From the NCBI RefSeq assembly GCF_025562755.1, contig NZ_CP103300.1, forward strand, positions 4,341,001 through 4,405,000: a stretch of 64,000 nucleotides of DNA, in the 5' to 3' direction. Both the position numbers and the translations under genes were made by a program. The number at the start of each line of letters is the position of its first letter. The first letter of the stretch is position 1. Shown one piece after another: positions 1-8,310 of this stretch. The stretch is from Endozoicomonas euniceicola. Its GTDB lineage: Bacteria > Pseudomonadota > Gammaproteobacteria > Pseudomonadales > Endozoicomonadaceae. The notes below the pieces were generated by a model. It saw only the letters and a program-made list of their open reading frames with translations. It did not search any database and was not told where the DNA came from.

Positions 1-46
1 CTTAAAAAAACGCTGCTCAGAACCGTGAGAAGCTATTCCTAATGGC

Positions 47-943
47 ATGGCTCAGTGGCGTTCAACTGCTGAATTTAGGTTCAAGAAAAAGCATGGCAAG
101 CAAAGTAGCTACCATTGTACGTCTGTCTCTGTGGGCGATAACTGGATAAAAATCCCCAAGTGCAAGCCCATAAGGGCTAAAGTGCATCGTGAAATAGTGG
201 GTAAGGTGAAGTCTATCACCCTGAGCAGAACGCTAACCGGCAAGTATTTTGCCTCCATATTGGCTGATGATACCCAGGAACAACCAAAACAGATTGATAA
301 TCTTGAAGCTAATCAGGTTGTCGGTGTTGATATGGGGATTACTGATCTGGCTATCACCAGTACCGGCCATAAGACTGGCAATCCTCGCTTTCTGAAAAAA
401 GCACAACGTAACCTGAAAAGAAAACAACAGGCTCTATCTCGCTGCAAGAAAGGCTCAAAAGGTAGGCACAAAGCCCGTTTATTGGTGGCAAAGGCGCATG
501 AGCGTGTAGCCTTTGCCCGTAATGATTTTCAGCATAAGCTATCAAAACAACTCATCGACGAAAACCAAGCGGTGATTGTGGAGACACTGAAAGTTAAAAA
601 CATGCTCAAGAACAAGCGTCTTGCTCGTTCTATTGCTGATGCTGGCTGGCATTCACTGATAACCAAACTCGAATACAAGGCAAAGCAGGAAGGTAAACAT
701 CTGGTGAAGATAGACCAGTGGTTTGCATCCTCTAAAACTTGCTCAGTCTGCGATTTGAAACAGGAAAAAATGCCATTGAGAATCCGATCATGGGAGTGTA
801 GCTGTGGTGCTATCCATGACCGGGATATTAATGCAGCTCGCAATATCAAGAAGCAAGGCATATTGAAATTAAAGGCGGAAGGACTGTCCGTTTCTGCTGA
901 TGGAGGCTTGCGTAAATCCGGCAGACTGTCGGTTGCTGCCTAA
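47..943 (+). CDS. tnpB: TnpB, RNA-guided nuclease of an IS200/IS605-type element, 5'-truncated
   Basis: TnpB proteins are RuvC-fold nucleases guided by an RNA from the element's right end. The catalytic core is visible: RuvC-I Asp95 in VGVDMGITDLA, RuvC-II Glu179 in VIVET, RuvC-III Asp260 in HDRDINAARNI, and a zinc finger with Cys232, Cys235, Cys251 and Cys253. The protein has 298 aa, whereas full-length TnpB is usually 370-400 aa. The missing part is the N-terminal domain, because an in-frame TGA at 26-28 stops the frame upstream and the window begins there. The ORF starts at an ATG without a clear ribosome site, so it may be a decayed copy with an intact catalytic triad. No tnpA is visible. 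The 3' flank carries a right-end hairpin and then a broken vapB gene. Confidence 0.85.
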   Translation: MAQWRSTAEFRFKKKHGKQSSYHCTSVSVGDNWIKIPKCKPIRAKVHREIVGKVKSITLSRTLTGKYFASILADDTQEQPKQIDNLEANQVVGVDMGITDLAITSTGHKTGNPRFLKKAQRNLKRKQQALSRCKKGSKGRHKARLLVAKAHERVAFARNDFQHKLSKQLIDENQAVIVETLKVKNMLKNKRLARSIADAGWHSLITKLEYKAKQEGKHLVKIDQWFASSKTCSVCDLKQEKMPLRIRSWECSCGAIHDRDINAARNIKKQGILKLKAEGLSVSADGGLRKSGRLSVAA

Positions 944-950
944 GAAATCA

Positions 951-983
951 GAAGCCTCACCCGATAGGGTGGGGAGCAGTCAC
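951..983 (+). other. right-end hairpin of the TnpB element (likely 3' part of its guide RNA)
   Basis: Just after the tnpB stop there is an 8-bp stem, CCTCACCC (955-962) with GGGTGGGG (967-974), around a GATA loop, followed by GAGCAGTCAC. In IS200/IS605 elements a hairpin here forms both the transposon right end and the scaffold of the omega/reRNA, with the guide taken from flanking DNA. The exact element end, near 983, is inferred because the adjoining bases already belong to vapB. Confidence 0.6.
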
Positions 984-1050
984 TGGACAGACCACTGGCT
1001 TTCAGAGCCTCTTCCATCAGCTGATCGTCAATAACGATATTGGTTCTCAT
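984..1050 (-). pseudogene. vapB: vapB-type antitoxin gene, 5' fragment cut by the TnpB element
   Basis: Reading down from ATG at 1050-1048, the minus strand encodes MRTNIVIDDQLMEEALKASG and then LSS. This is the typical N-terminal strand-helix of a VapB (DUF2191-like) antitoxin, which represses its own operon and neutralises a PIN-domain toxin. A GGTG ribosome-site-like sequence lies 5-8 nt upstream. The similarity stops at about 984, exactly where the TnpB right end begins, so the insertion appears to have split the gene. The remainder and any vapC would lie left of the window. Confidence 0.65.
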
Positions 1051-1300
1051 GATTATCACCAATGTGTATGATTATCTTTTATTTTGTGTATTGTAGCGCA
1101 CTTTACTGATTCTTCAGCAATACCCTCTGAAGTCGTTATTGCTGCGGACACTGCCGTAGCCTTTGTTCTCATCAAACGTCCGGGTATCCTTGCCTGTCTT
1201 CATATGCCAGTGCTTCAAAATAGATAGACTATTTTGTTTTTGTTGCTTTTCCCGGACAATAGGCACCCCGTTCCGACCGCTTGACTGACTTTACACATTT
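1051..1300. other. intergenic, no gene seen
   Basis: These 250 bases hold the presumed promoter of the broken vapB (minus strand), with a GATAATC motif repeated near 1051 and 1069. No intact ORF or convincing terminator is visible, and no ribosome site precedes rsmE. Confidence 0.4.
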
Positions 1301-2011
1301 ATGAATTTACTGTTGCTGACCCCTGACGACTTTGTATCTGACTCTCTGGTTAAACTGCAGGGGCGACAGTTGCAACACGTACTGAGCGTTCATCAGGCAA
1401 AGGAGGGTGACACGCTGCGGGTTGGTCTGGTCAACAGTCTGATGGGGGAAGGAATCATCACTGCTTTGTCGACTGATGCTATGGAAATGGATGTGACCCT
1501 GACAGAACAGCCGCCAGCGGCCTTGCCTCTCACCGTATTGTTGGCGCTGCCCAGGCCCAAGATGTTGAAACGCAGCCTTCAGCATCTAACCGCCCTTGGG
1601 GTGAAGCGCATAGTCTTAATGAACAGCTACCGGGTTGAAAAAAGCTTCTGGCAGTCGCCCTGGCTGTCGGAAGAAAAGGTTCATGAACAACTGGTGCTGG
1701 GGCTGGAGCAGGCTCGTGACACGGTATTGCCGGAAGTGATTCAGGAAAAACGCTTCAAACCGTTTGTGGAAGACCGGCTGCCCGGTATGGTCGCAGGCAA
1801 GCGGGGCATGGTGGCGCACCCGGTGGGAGGCATTTCCTGTCCACACCAGGTTTCGGATGAAGTGGTACTGGCGATTGGCCCGGAAGGTGGGTTTATACCT
1901 TACGAGGTTGAAAAGCTGGAGGAAGCGGGTTTTGAACGCATTCACCTAGGATCAAGGATTCTCAGGGTAGAAACGGCAGTAACGGCTATCACGTCGAAAC
2001 TTTACGACTAG
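1301..2011 (+). CDS. rsmE: 16S rRNA (uracil1498-N3)-methyltransferase
   Basis: RsmE methylates N3 of U1498 of 16S rRNA in the assembled 30S subunit using S-adenosylmethionine. The 236-aa length is close to the usual ~243. An N-terminal PUA-like domain (about 1-70) precedes a SPOUT methyltransferase domain whose knot motifs are present: LALPRPKMLKRSLQHLTALG at about 80-100, AIGPEGGF near 192-199, and LGSRILRVETA near 217-227. It is chromosomal housekeeping and starts at ATG 1301 with little ribosome-site signal. The next gene follows 68 bp downstream in the same direction. Confidence 0.93.
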   Translation: MNLLLLTPDDFVSDSLVKLQGRQLQHVLSVHQAKEGDTLRVGLVNSLMGEGIITALSTDAMEMDVTLTEQPPAALPLTVLLALPRPKMLKRSLQHLTALGVKRIVLMNSYRVEKSFWQSPWLSEEKVHEQLVLGLEQARDTVLPEVIQEKRFKPFVEDRLPGMVAGKRGMVAHPVGGISCPHQVSDEVVLAIGPEGGFIPYEVEKLEEAGFERIHLGSRILRVETAVTAITSKLYD

Positions 2012-2079
2012 CCCTGCTTGGCGTTATTGTTGGAAAAGTTGTCACCTTCTTTTTAAACAACTCTAACTATGGCCCGCTT

Positions 2080-2847
2080 ATGTGCGTACACAGAAAAGGA
2101 TTTGCTGTTGCGCTGATCATACTGTTGCTGTCGTCTGGTCAGGCACTCTCCGCCGATAAACAGATTCTTCTGAATGAACTCTATGATAACGCCCGTCTTG
2201 AGCGTCAGCTGGACTGGATACGTGCCAGCATGACCCTGGAGACAGGGAAATACACCTTGCCGGAAGTGGTTGTCAAGACAGTCAATCAAGTGGTCGAGGT
2301 TCGCTATAGTGCATCATTTTACCGGTCGTCCATGCTGGCAACGCTGGATGAGGCGTTGAGTGTCGGAGAGTTGTTGCGGCTTCTGGACTGGTATAATTCC
2401 AATCTGGGTCAAAAGGTGCTGTCCCTTGAAATGGCGGCCAATGACCCTGCCAACCGTTTGCGTATGCAGGGGTATATTGAAGAAAGGCTGGGACAGCAGT
2501 TACCCCGCACCAGCCGGATTCGCCTGATTGAAGAGCTGATGGAAACCATGGATGCCGAAGAGCTGGGTACTGAACTGGTCGCCAGTGCGTCTGTGGGGGC
2601 TCAGCGCCTGCTGCGGGAAATCATGCCGATGCAGGAAGGGTATGCCGTGCGGCCGCCGGAAATTCTCAAGGCCAGAGAAAAACCGGCCATACGCAAAGGC
2701 ATCAGTGATGAGATGCGTAACCTCTACCTCTACACTTATCGCAGCCTGCCGGATAACGAGATCAGGGCTTATCTGGATTTCGCCCGGTCAACCGCCATGC
2801 AGAACTTCCAGCGGGGGCAGATGCAGGCGATGGCTCGGATGTTGTGA
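2080..2847 (+). CDS. secreted DUF2059-like protein
   Basis: This 255-aa protein begins with a signal peptide: a short basic start, a hydrophobic segment at about 8-24 (FAVALIILLLSSGQALSA), and cleavage near residue 25. The rest is helical and seems to contain two diverged copies of a DUF2059-like unit (around 85-120 and 220-255), each with a pattern like LLDWYNSNLGQKV or YLDFARSTAMQNF. It probably acts in the periplasm. Its biochemical function is unknown and I do not assign one. It follows rsmE by 68 bp on the same strand and converges on the DUF29 gene. Confidence 0.6.
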   Translation: MCVHRKGFAVALIILLLSSGQALSADKQILLNELYDNARLERQLDWIRASMTLETGKYTLPEVVVKTVNQVVEVRYSASFYRSSMLATLDEALSVGELLRLLDWYNSNLGQKVLSLEMAANDPANRLRMQGYIEERLGQQLPRTSRIRLIEELMETMDAEELGTELVASASVGAQRLLREIMPMQEGYAVRPPEILKAREKPAIRKGISDEMRNLYLYTYRSLPDNEIRAYLDFARSTAMQNFQRGQMQAMARML

Positions 2848-2887
2848 AAACCATAAGCGGATAGCTGGCTCTTTGACCACGATGTCG

Positions 2888-3373
2888 TCAGGCTTCCGGC
2901 AGCCAATCCTCCTGCATGATCTGATCGAAACTCCAGGGGCAGGTGTCGGGGTAAGATTGCTCGTTGAGCTGATACTTTTTTAACAGGTATTTGTTCATTT
3001 CCCGAATGGCTCCTGATTTGGCATCGGGATAGCTTTCATGAACGGCATCATCCTGCTCGTGTTGCAACGAAGGGTTTTTCCGTATCAGTCGGCTGATTGC
3101 CATTCTTGCCTGTGAAATGCTGTCGTACCAGCTACGGAACTCTTTGGGTTCAAACAGGTTAGGGTTAATGACATAAGTCTGATACTGATATTTGAGCAGG
3201 TGAAGCAGAAGAATGACCAGATGCGATTCCAGCGTATTGCGCTCACTTCTGCCCATATCGTCAACTTCCTCGATAAGACGCTTAAGGTCGAGCTGGTCAA
3301 ACCGCTTGTGGATCAGGTGCTGTTTTTGCTGTTCTTTCCAGCGATAAAAATCGGTGTGGTACAGGTTGTCCAT
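2888..3373 (-). CDS. DUF29 family protein
   Basis: The 161-aa protein starting MDNLYHTDFYRWKEQQ has the DUF29 pattern: an N-terminal 'Y..Df..W...q..lL' segment, then LDLKRLIEEVDDMGRSERN, a hydrophobic helix with HLLKYQYQ, and a C-terminal CPWSFDQIMQEDWLPE. The function of the family is unknown. I start at 3373 rather than the upstream in-frame codon at 3427 because a GGAGGG ribosome site lies 6 nt before this ATG. It lies 60 bp downstream of priA on the same strand and may be co-transcribed with it. Confidence 0.8.
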   Translation of the reverse strand: MDNLYHTDFYRWKEQQKQHLIHKRFDQLDLKRLIEEVDDMGRSERNTLESHLVILLLHLLKYQYQTYVINPNLFEPKEFRSWYDSISQARMAISRLIRKNPSLQHEQDDAVHESYPDAKSGAIREMNKYLLKKYQLNEQSYPDTCPWSFDQIMQEDWLPEA

Positions 3374-3434
3374 GATGAAGCCCTCCGTCTGCACTTCCAC
3401 TTTAGACAGATAGCTAAAAGGAAGCAAAAATGAA

Positions 3435-5687
3435 TTACGTCATCTCCTGAGGATCAACATCCAGCGTCCAGCGCAGGTGTCTTGGCAGTTTTAAACCGTC
3501 CAGATAACCCACCAGATCGTTCAGAACCCGATGCAGAATGGGGCGTTCGCTGGACTGTAACAGCAGCTGCTGGCGGAAACGCCCCTGACGTTTTTCCATA
3601 ATCGCAGGCAGAGGCCCCAGCGGGGTAAGCGCCGACATCTCTCCAAAGTGTTGTAAGACACGCTCCCGTAACTGTTTTAATAAAGCCAGTCCGTCCTGTG
3701 TATAGGCGGATTCGGTTCGAAATACGGCCAGATAGCCACAGGGCGGCAGGCACAAATGTTGTCGTTCACTGAACAGGCTGTTGGCAAAGCGTGTGAAATC
3801 ATTCATTGATATCATCTGCAAGGCCGGATGCTGGGGATTATGCGTCTGGATAATCACATGACCGGGCATCTGCCCACGACCTGAACGCCCTGCCACCTGC
3901 ATGATCAGTTGCCCGGTTTTCTCCAGTCCCCGGAAGTCGGAACTGAACAGCCCGCCGTCCGCATTGATAATGGCAACCAGCGTAACCCCCGGAAAGTGAT
4001 GGCCTTTGGCGAGCATCTGAGTACCCAGAAGAATGCAGGGCTTGCCTTCATTGATCTGATCCAGCAGCGCAGGCAGAGCGTCTTTCCGGCGGGTGGAGTC
4101 CCTGTCCACCCTTAACACGGGATAATCAGGAAACAGTTGTGATAACACCTGCTCACTGCGTTCAGTCCCCTGACCGGCCGGTTGCAGTTTTTTGCTGTGG
4201 CACGCAGGGCAGGCCCAGGGGATAGCGGTCTGGTAATCGCAATGGTGACAGTGCATGTGCGGTGGCTGGCGGTGCAGGGTCATGTGAGCGTCACAGTGCG
4301 GGCAGTCGGAAATAGTGCCACAGTCATGGCAGATCAGGGACGGTGCATACCCCCGGCGATTCAAAAACACCATCACCTGATGCCCCTGCTGCAAAGTACG
4401 CTGCATACGGTCAAGGATCGGCTGGGCAAAGCCATCGGTCAGCAACTGCTGGCGAATATCCAGCAATTCAATGGTTGGGGCTTTGGCGCCACCGGCGCGG
4501 CTTTTCATCTGGAGGTGACTGTAACGGCCAGTGCGAGCGTTTTGCAGGCTTTCCAGTGACGGGGTGGCAGAGCCGAGGACGACCGGGCAGTCTGCCATTT
4601 TAGCGCGGTAAATAGCCAGATCCCTGGCATTGTAGCGCAGGGTGTCCTGCTGTTTATAAGAACCGTCGTGTTCTTCATCAATAATGATCAGCCCCAGCTT
4701 CGGCATGGGGGTAAACACGCCGGAACGTGTGGCAATCAAAATACCTGCGCTGGTTCGGCTGGCTGCCAGCCAGGATTGCAGACGTTCCCCGTCGCTCAGG
4801 CCAGAGTGGATACACACCACCGGAACCCTGAAGCGCTTTCTGAATCGTTCAATGGTTTGCGGTGTCAGGCCAATCTCTGGCACCAGCACCAGAGCCTGTC
4901 TTCCAGCCTTCAGGGTGGCGGCAATGGCCTGTAAATAAACTTCGGTTTTACCGCTGCCGGTAACACCTTCTAACAGTACCGGATGGAAGGAGGGGGTCTC
5001 CAGAATACCTTCCAGGGCAAACTGCTGCTCCGGGTTGAGCGTCAGGGGAGCCTGCCTTAGAAGCGGGCTGACTGAATCACTCGCTGAATCACTCGCTGAA
5101 TCAAAAGGTTTGTTATGGACTTCCAGCTCGTAACAGCTGACCAGTTGTTTTTTAGCCAGATTGGTCAGTATGGTTTTGCTGATACCCGCTTCTTTCAGTT
5201 CCACCTCACTGATGCCTTGCGGAGCCGTGTGGATTAATTCCAGAGCCTGTAACTGGCGTTTTGCACTTTTCAGTTGTTTTCTCAGGGCATCGTTCAGTTC
5301 GCAGGTACTTTTCCAGAGTGTAATGGTGCCTGCTGAAGCCGGTTTTCCCTGCCTGAGAGCCTGAGGCAGGGCGAGGGATAAGGTTTCGCCCAGGCTGTAA
5401 TGGTAATAGCCGGCTGCCCAGCGGCACAGGCTCATAATGTTTTCAGGCAGGACCGGGCTGTTCTCGAGAATGCCGCTGGCATGACGCAGTTTGTCAGGCG
5501 GGCAGTCGGACTGGTCTTTTATCGCTTCAATAATGCCCAGCATTCTGCGGGGGCCAAACTGAACCTGAACCCTCATGCCCGGTTGCAAAAGGGCTGGATC
5601 AACCCCCTTGGGCGGCAGATAATCAAACAGCTGACGCAATGGCGTAGGAACGGCAATGCTGAGAATGATGTCGTTGCTGGAACTCAT
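3435..5687 (-). CDS. priA: primosomal replication restart helicase PriA
   Basis: PriA recognises stalled forks and D-loops and loads the replicative helicase during restart. The 750-aa protein has an N-terminal 3'-DNA-binding domain, Walker A GVTGSGKTEVY near 240, the DEEH Walker B box in IIDEEHDGSYKQ, the helicase motif LGSATPSLES, and paired zinc-binding Cys motifs (CHDC, CPHC, CHHC, CPAC around 455-500). LGTQMLAKGHHFPGVTLV and QVAGRSGRG complete the SF2 core. A small repetitive stretch (SDSASDSVS, about 198-208) from near-identical 12-base units at ~5080-5103 sits between the N-terminal and helicase domains. It is divergent from rpmE, as in many gammaproteobacteria. Confidence 0.96.
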   Translation of the reverse strand: MSSSNDIILSIAVPTPLRQLFDYLPPKGVDPALLQPGMRVQVQFGPRRMLGIIEAIKDQSDCPPDKLRHASGILENSPVLPENIMSLCRWAAGYYHYSLGETLSLALPQALRQGKPASAGTITLWKSTCELNDALRKQLKSAKRQLQALELIHTAPQGISEVELKEAGISKTILTNLAKKQLVSCYELEVHNKPFDSASDSASDSVSPLLRQAPLTLNPEQQFALEGILETPSFHPVLLEGVTGSGKTEVYLQAIAATLKAGRQALVLVPEIGLTPQTIERFRKRFRVPVVCIHSGLSDGERLQSWLAASRTSAGILIATRSGVFTPMPKLGLIIIDEEHDGSYKQQDTLRYNARDLAIYRAKMADCPVVLGSATPSLESLQNARTGRYSHLQMKSRAGGAKAPTIELLDIRQQLLTDGFAQPILDRMQRTLQQGHQVMVFLNRRGYAPSLICHDCGTISDCPHCDAHMTLHRQPPHMHCHHCDYQTAIPWACPACHSKKLQPAGQGTERSEQVLSQLFPDYPVLRVDRDSTRRKDALPALLDQINEGKPCILLGTQMLAKGHHFPGVTLVAIINADGGLFSSDFRGLEKTGQLIMQVAGRSGRGQMPGHVIIQTHNPQHPALQMISMNDFTRFANSLFSERQHLCLPPCGYLAVFRTESAYTQDGLALLKQLRERVLQHFGEMSALTPLGPLPAIMEKRQGRFRQQLLLQSSERPILHRVLNDLVGYLDGLKLPRHLRWTLDVDPQEMT

Positions 5688-5800
5688 GAAGCGGACTCTT
5701 GACTGGTTCTGGCAGTTTACCCTGAGTCTGATGCGGGTTGTACCCTCAATGTCCGTGAATCCGGTGGCAGCCCTTGAACCGTAAGGGCGGCAGGGGAGGT

Positions 5801-5828
5801 TTGCTTGACTCCGATACTCTGGTATGAT
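5801..5828 (+). promoter_or_regulatory. probable sigma-70 promoter of rpmE
   Basis: TTGCTT (5801-5806) and TATGAT (5823-5828) are separated by 16 bp. They lie about 150 bp upstream of the rpmE ATG, in the gap divergent from priA. Confidence 0.5.
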
Positions 5829-5850
5829 TCGCCCTCAATTTCCAGGGGTT

Positions 5851-5873
5851 GGTGTTTTCACACTGAAAATACC
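5851..5873 (+). promoter_or_regulatory. hairpin in the rpmE leader
   Basis: GGTGTTTTCA (5851-5860) and TGAAAATACC (5864-5873) are near-perfect inverted repeats around CAC, inside the ~150-nt rpmE leader. Ribosomal protein leaders often bind their own product, so autoregulation by L31 is possible but is an inference. Confidence 0.35.
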
Positions 5874-5980
5874 AGCTTGCTTGTGTGCGGTGCTGTTCCA
5901 TAACCGACATCATAGTTATGCTGTATAGCTATGCTGTCGGCGCTGTGCAGTGGCGGCATGCGTTTTTTGAGGTAGATATC

Positions 5981-6196
5981 ATGAAGCCGGAAATCCATCC
6001 GAACTACGAACAGATCGAAGTTACCTGCTCCTGCGGTAACAAAATCCAGACTCGCTCCACTCTGTGCAAGGAACTGCAGATTGAAGTGTGCTCCAAGTGT
6101 CACCCATTCTACACCGGCACTCAGAAAGTAATGGATACCGGCGGCCGTATCGAGCGCTTCAACAAGCGTTTCGGCAAGCTCAGCACTCGCAAGTAA
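5981..6196 (+). CDS. rpmE: 50S ribosomal protein L31, zinc-binding form
   Basis: The 71-aa L31 starts MKPEIHPNYEQIEVTCSCG. Its four cysteines (CSCG, then an isolated Cys, then CSKCHPFYTG) identify the zinc-containing C+ paralogue. I start at 5981, not at the in-frame codon at 5885, because this is the family's conserved N-terminus and a GAGGT ribosome site lies 8-12 nt upstream. An intrinsic terminator follows at 6291-6323. Confidence 0.96.
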   Translation: MKPEIHPNYEQIEVTCSCGNKIQTRSTLCKELQIEVCSKCHPFYTGTQKVMDTGGRIERFNKRFGKLSTRK

Positions 6197-6204
6197 TTGT
6201 GAGT

Positions 6205-7086
6205 ATGCCTACCCGGAGCAGATTCAACCCCGCATTCGTTCGGGGTGTTCTGCCCGGGGGTAGGCAGCTGTTAAAGCAGCGAGTAAAAAAGGCGCTTTAC
6301 CATTGGGTAAGCGCCTTTTTTTTGGGTTGTACTTCGGTACCTTTTTTATGGGCTGAAGTGGATGTGCAATCCAACTGCTTTATTAAGGGCAGATCAGAAG
6401 CTGTTGTCTGGGACTATATCGTTGATGGCGATACTCTCTGGCTCCGGGATGGCAGAAAAGTACGCCTCGCTTCTGTGAATGCTCCCGAAGTCGCACATGA
6501 TGGACTGGCTCCTGAACCTTTCGGTGATCAGGCGACCAACGCCCTGCGTGAATTGTTGAGAAGTTCTTCCAGGTTGCAGATGCAAAGAACTGAGCGTGGG
6601 GAGGATCAGCATGGCAGAGTGCTGGCGCATCTGTTTATGCCGGACGGTCGCTCTGTAGAAGCCATAGTGCTACAAAAAGGACTGGCTTTCCAGCTGTTTC
6701 CCGATGTCCACAACGCCTATAACCGCTGTTTTTCCGAACGGGAAAACGATGCCCGAAAGGCGGGGCGTGGCGTGTGGTCAAAGCAGCCTGTTCTTGATAT
6801 TACCCGGCAACCCATGACTGCGGGCTTTCATCTGGTCAGCGGTATTATTATGGCGGTTAGCGCACCCCGTGACAGTGATTACTACTGGGTTGACCTCAAC
6901 GGGCCTCTGGTGCTGAGGGTACTTAAGTCCGGAGCCGATGAACGCTGGCTGAGAAATGCGATTGGCCGGAAAATTGAAGCCCGGGGCTGGGTGATGGAAA
7001 GCTCCCGACGCAAGCGTGGATCAAAAAAGTACAAACCCTGGGTTATGGGTATCTACCACTCCCTTGCCATTAAGCGCATTAATTAA
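6205..7086 (+). CDS. secreted staphylococcal-nuclease-like (SNase) protein
   Basis: The 293-aa protein carries an SNase (thermonuclease) OB-fold domain at about 65-190. Visible motifs are the acidic IVDGDTLWL, RKVRLASVNAPE with its conserved Arg and Glu, and DQHGRVLAHLF. A basic stretch followed by hydrophobic residues (KKALYHWVSAFFLGCTSVPF, about 28-47) looks like a signal peptide, so it is probably exported to cut nucleic acid outside the cytoplasm. A C-terminal extension (~190-293) is unassigned. The start at 6205 is the first sensible ATG, with a weak ribosome site. The rpmE terminator lies inside its 5' coding region, so the start and promoter need confirmation. It converges on the LysR gene. 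Confidence 0.8.
   Translation: MPTRSRFNPAFVRGVLPGGRQLLKQRVKKALYHWVSAFFLGCTSVPFLWAEVDVQSNCFIKGRSEAVVWDYIVDGDTLWLRDGRKVRLASVNAPEVAHDGLAPEPFGDQATNALRELLRSSSRLQMQRTERGEDQHGRVLAHLFMPDGRSVEAIVLQKGLAFQLFPDVHNAYNRCFSERENDARKAGRGVWSKQPVLDITRQPMTAGFHLVSGIIMAVSAPRDSDYYWVDLNGPLVLRVLKSGADERWLRNAIGRKIEARGWVMESSRRKRGSKKYKPWVMGIYHSLAIKRIN
6285..6323 (+). terminator. intrinsic terminator of rpmE, inside the next ORF
   Basis: GGCGCTTTACC (6291-6301) pairs with GGTAAGCGCC (6306-6315) with one bulged base, followed by eight T (6316-6323). It lies 95 bp after the rpmE stop and within the signal-peptide codons of the SNase ORF. Confidence 0.85.
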
Positions 7087-7093
7087 TGGGATG

Positions 7094-8023
7094 CTAAGGG
7101 GGAGTATGCCACTGGGCAATCGTTCTGGTCACTTCTTCATACATCAACTGCCTGAGCCAGATATGGCCGGAATCCCGCATAAATCGCTCATGCCAGATGA
7201 GAGAATAAGTTATCTCCTCCTGCTTCGCAGGGAAAGAGAGAATTTTCAGGCCATGATCCGTCGCACAACTTTTTGCCAGGCCGTAGGGAACGGTCAATAT
7301 CAACTCGGTATCTGCCACCAGGGCAAATGCAGCGACAAAATGTGGCACCCTGAGAGCAATTCTTCGTTGTAAACCGTATTTCTCCAGTGTGTAGTCGACA
7401 AGCCCTTTTCGCTCACCTCCCATGGTTATCAATGCGTGGGAAGCATCAGCATAGGCTTGAAGCGTGAAGTCCCCCTGTAACAAAGGATGGTTCCGACTCA
7501 TGACACAGACAAACTGGTCTTTACCCAGGCCTCGCCCGTGAACCGCAGCAGGTGCATCGCTGACAGCGCAGGTCGAGATATCAATGTTTTGCTGGTCAAG
7601 CTCATTAATCAGGTGTTCATGCCAGGGGATGATCTCCAGGTCAACTCCGGGAGCTTCACGATGGATGCGACGGATTACCGGAGGAATAAAGATTTGTGCG
7701 CCATAGTCTGTTGTCGACAAGCGGAACAGGCGGTTGGTCGACGCAGGATCAAACTCAGCTGGTGCAATCAGTTGACCAATGTCTGAGAGCGAAAGTCGTA
7801 ACTGCACCGCCAGTGCTTCAGCCCTCGGGGTTGGGTTAAGCCCTTTTGGAGTCCGGGTAAAAAGCGGATCATTAAAGAGTTTGCGGAGTCGACCAAGGCT
7901 CCTGCTGATTGCCGACTGAGACAGATTTAACTTGCCGGCGGCCCTGGTGACATTACGCTCCTCAAGAAGCACATGCAGTACAGGCAAAAGATTAAGATCG
8001 CTCCCTGACAATCTATCAGGCAT
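7094..8023 (-). CDS. LysR-family transcriptional regulator
   Basis: The 309-aa protein has the N-terminal winged HTH (about 6-65: LLPVLHVLLEERNVTRAAGK, then SQSAISRSLGRLRKLFNDPLF) and a periplasmic-binding-like effector domain of LTTR type. It is divergently placed from the oxidoreductase-yqhD-GST operon, the classical arrangement for a LysR regulator controlling its neighbour, so regulation of that operon is a reasonable inference. The start at ATG 8023 gives the usual family length. Its effector is unknown; an aldehyde or electrophile would fit the enzymes next door. Confidence 0.9.
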   Translation of the reverse strand: MPDRLSGSDLNLLPVLHVLLEERNVTRAAGKLNLSQSAISRSLGRLRKLFNDPLFTRTPKGLNPTPRAEALAVQLRLSLSDIGQLIAPAEFDPASTNRLFRLSTTDYGAQIFIPPVIRRIHREAPGVDLEIIPWHEHLINELDQQNIDISTCAVSDAPAAVHGRGLGKDQFVCVMSRNHPLLQGDFTLQAYADASHALITMGGERKGLVDYTLEKYGLQRRIALRVPHFVAAFALVADTELILTVPYGLAKSCATDHGLKILSFPAKQEEITYSLIWHERFMRDSGHIWLRQLMYEEVTRTIAQWHTPP

Positions 8024-8310
8024 AGCTCACTCCAATATTGTGCAAATGCATTAAGAATATTCCTTGCAAGTTGATTAAGTGTTTCTGCGCCCTCTGGTAT
8101 GAGCTGCTCAATTTTAAATTAACGCTAATTCTTACGACTTTAGACGTATATTGAACGAAGCGGGCTTTGGTTTCTATTATCCATTATCCGGAGTATTACC
8201 TGAACGCATAATGTGTATTCTTTAGATGTATTTGAAGCGTGGCAAACAGAAGAGTAAATTCGCATCTAAACACGATCAGAGTCGAGTAATAAAAAACTGA
8301 GGTGACTGTT
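8024..8310. promoter_or_regulatory. divergent promoter region with a spaced direct repeat
   Basis: Two near-identical sequences, TTTAGACGTATATTGAACG (8139-8157) and TTTAGATGTATTTGAAGCG (8221-8239), lie 82 bp apart, close to eight helical turns, between the LysR gene and the oxidoreductase operon. They are candidate regulator-binding sites. No unambiguous -35/-10 pair was identified. Confidence 0.4.

Noticed and set aside
2552..2983. 143-aa ORF inside and beyond the DUF2059-like gene
   Set aside because: Out-of-frame shadow of 2080-2847 running into the DUF29 3' end; Arg/Cys-rich composition typical of a shadow.
5885..5980. Longer L31 with 32 extra N-terminal residues
   Set aside because: The extension is not like L31, and the ribosome site and family start are at 5981.
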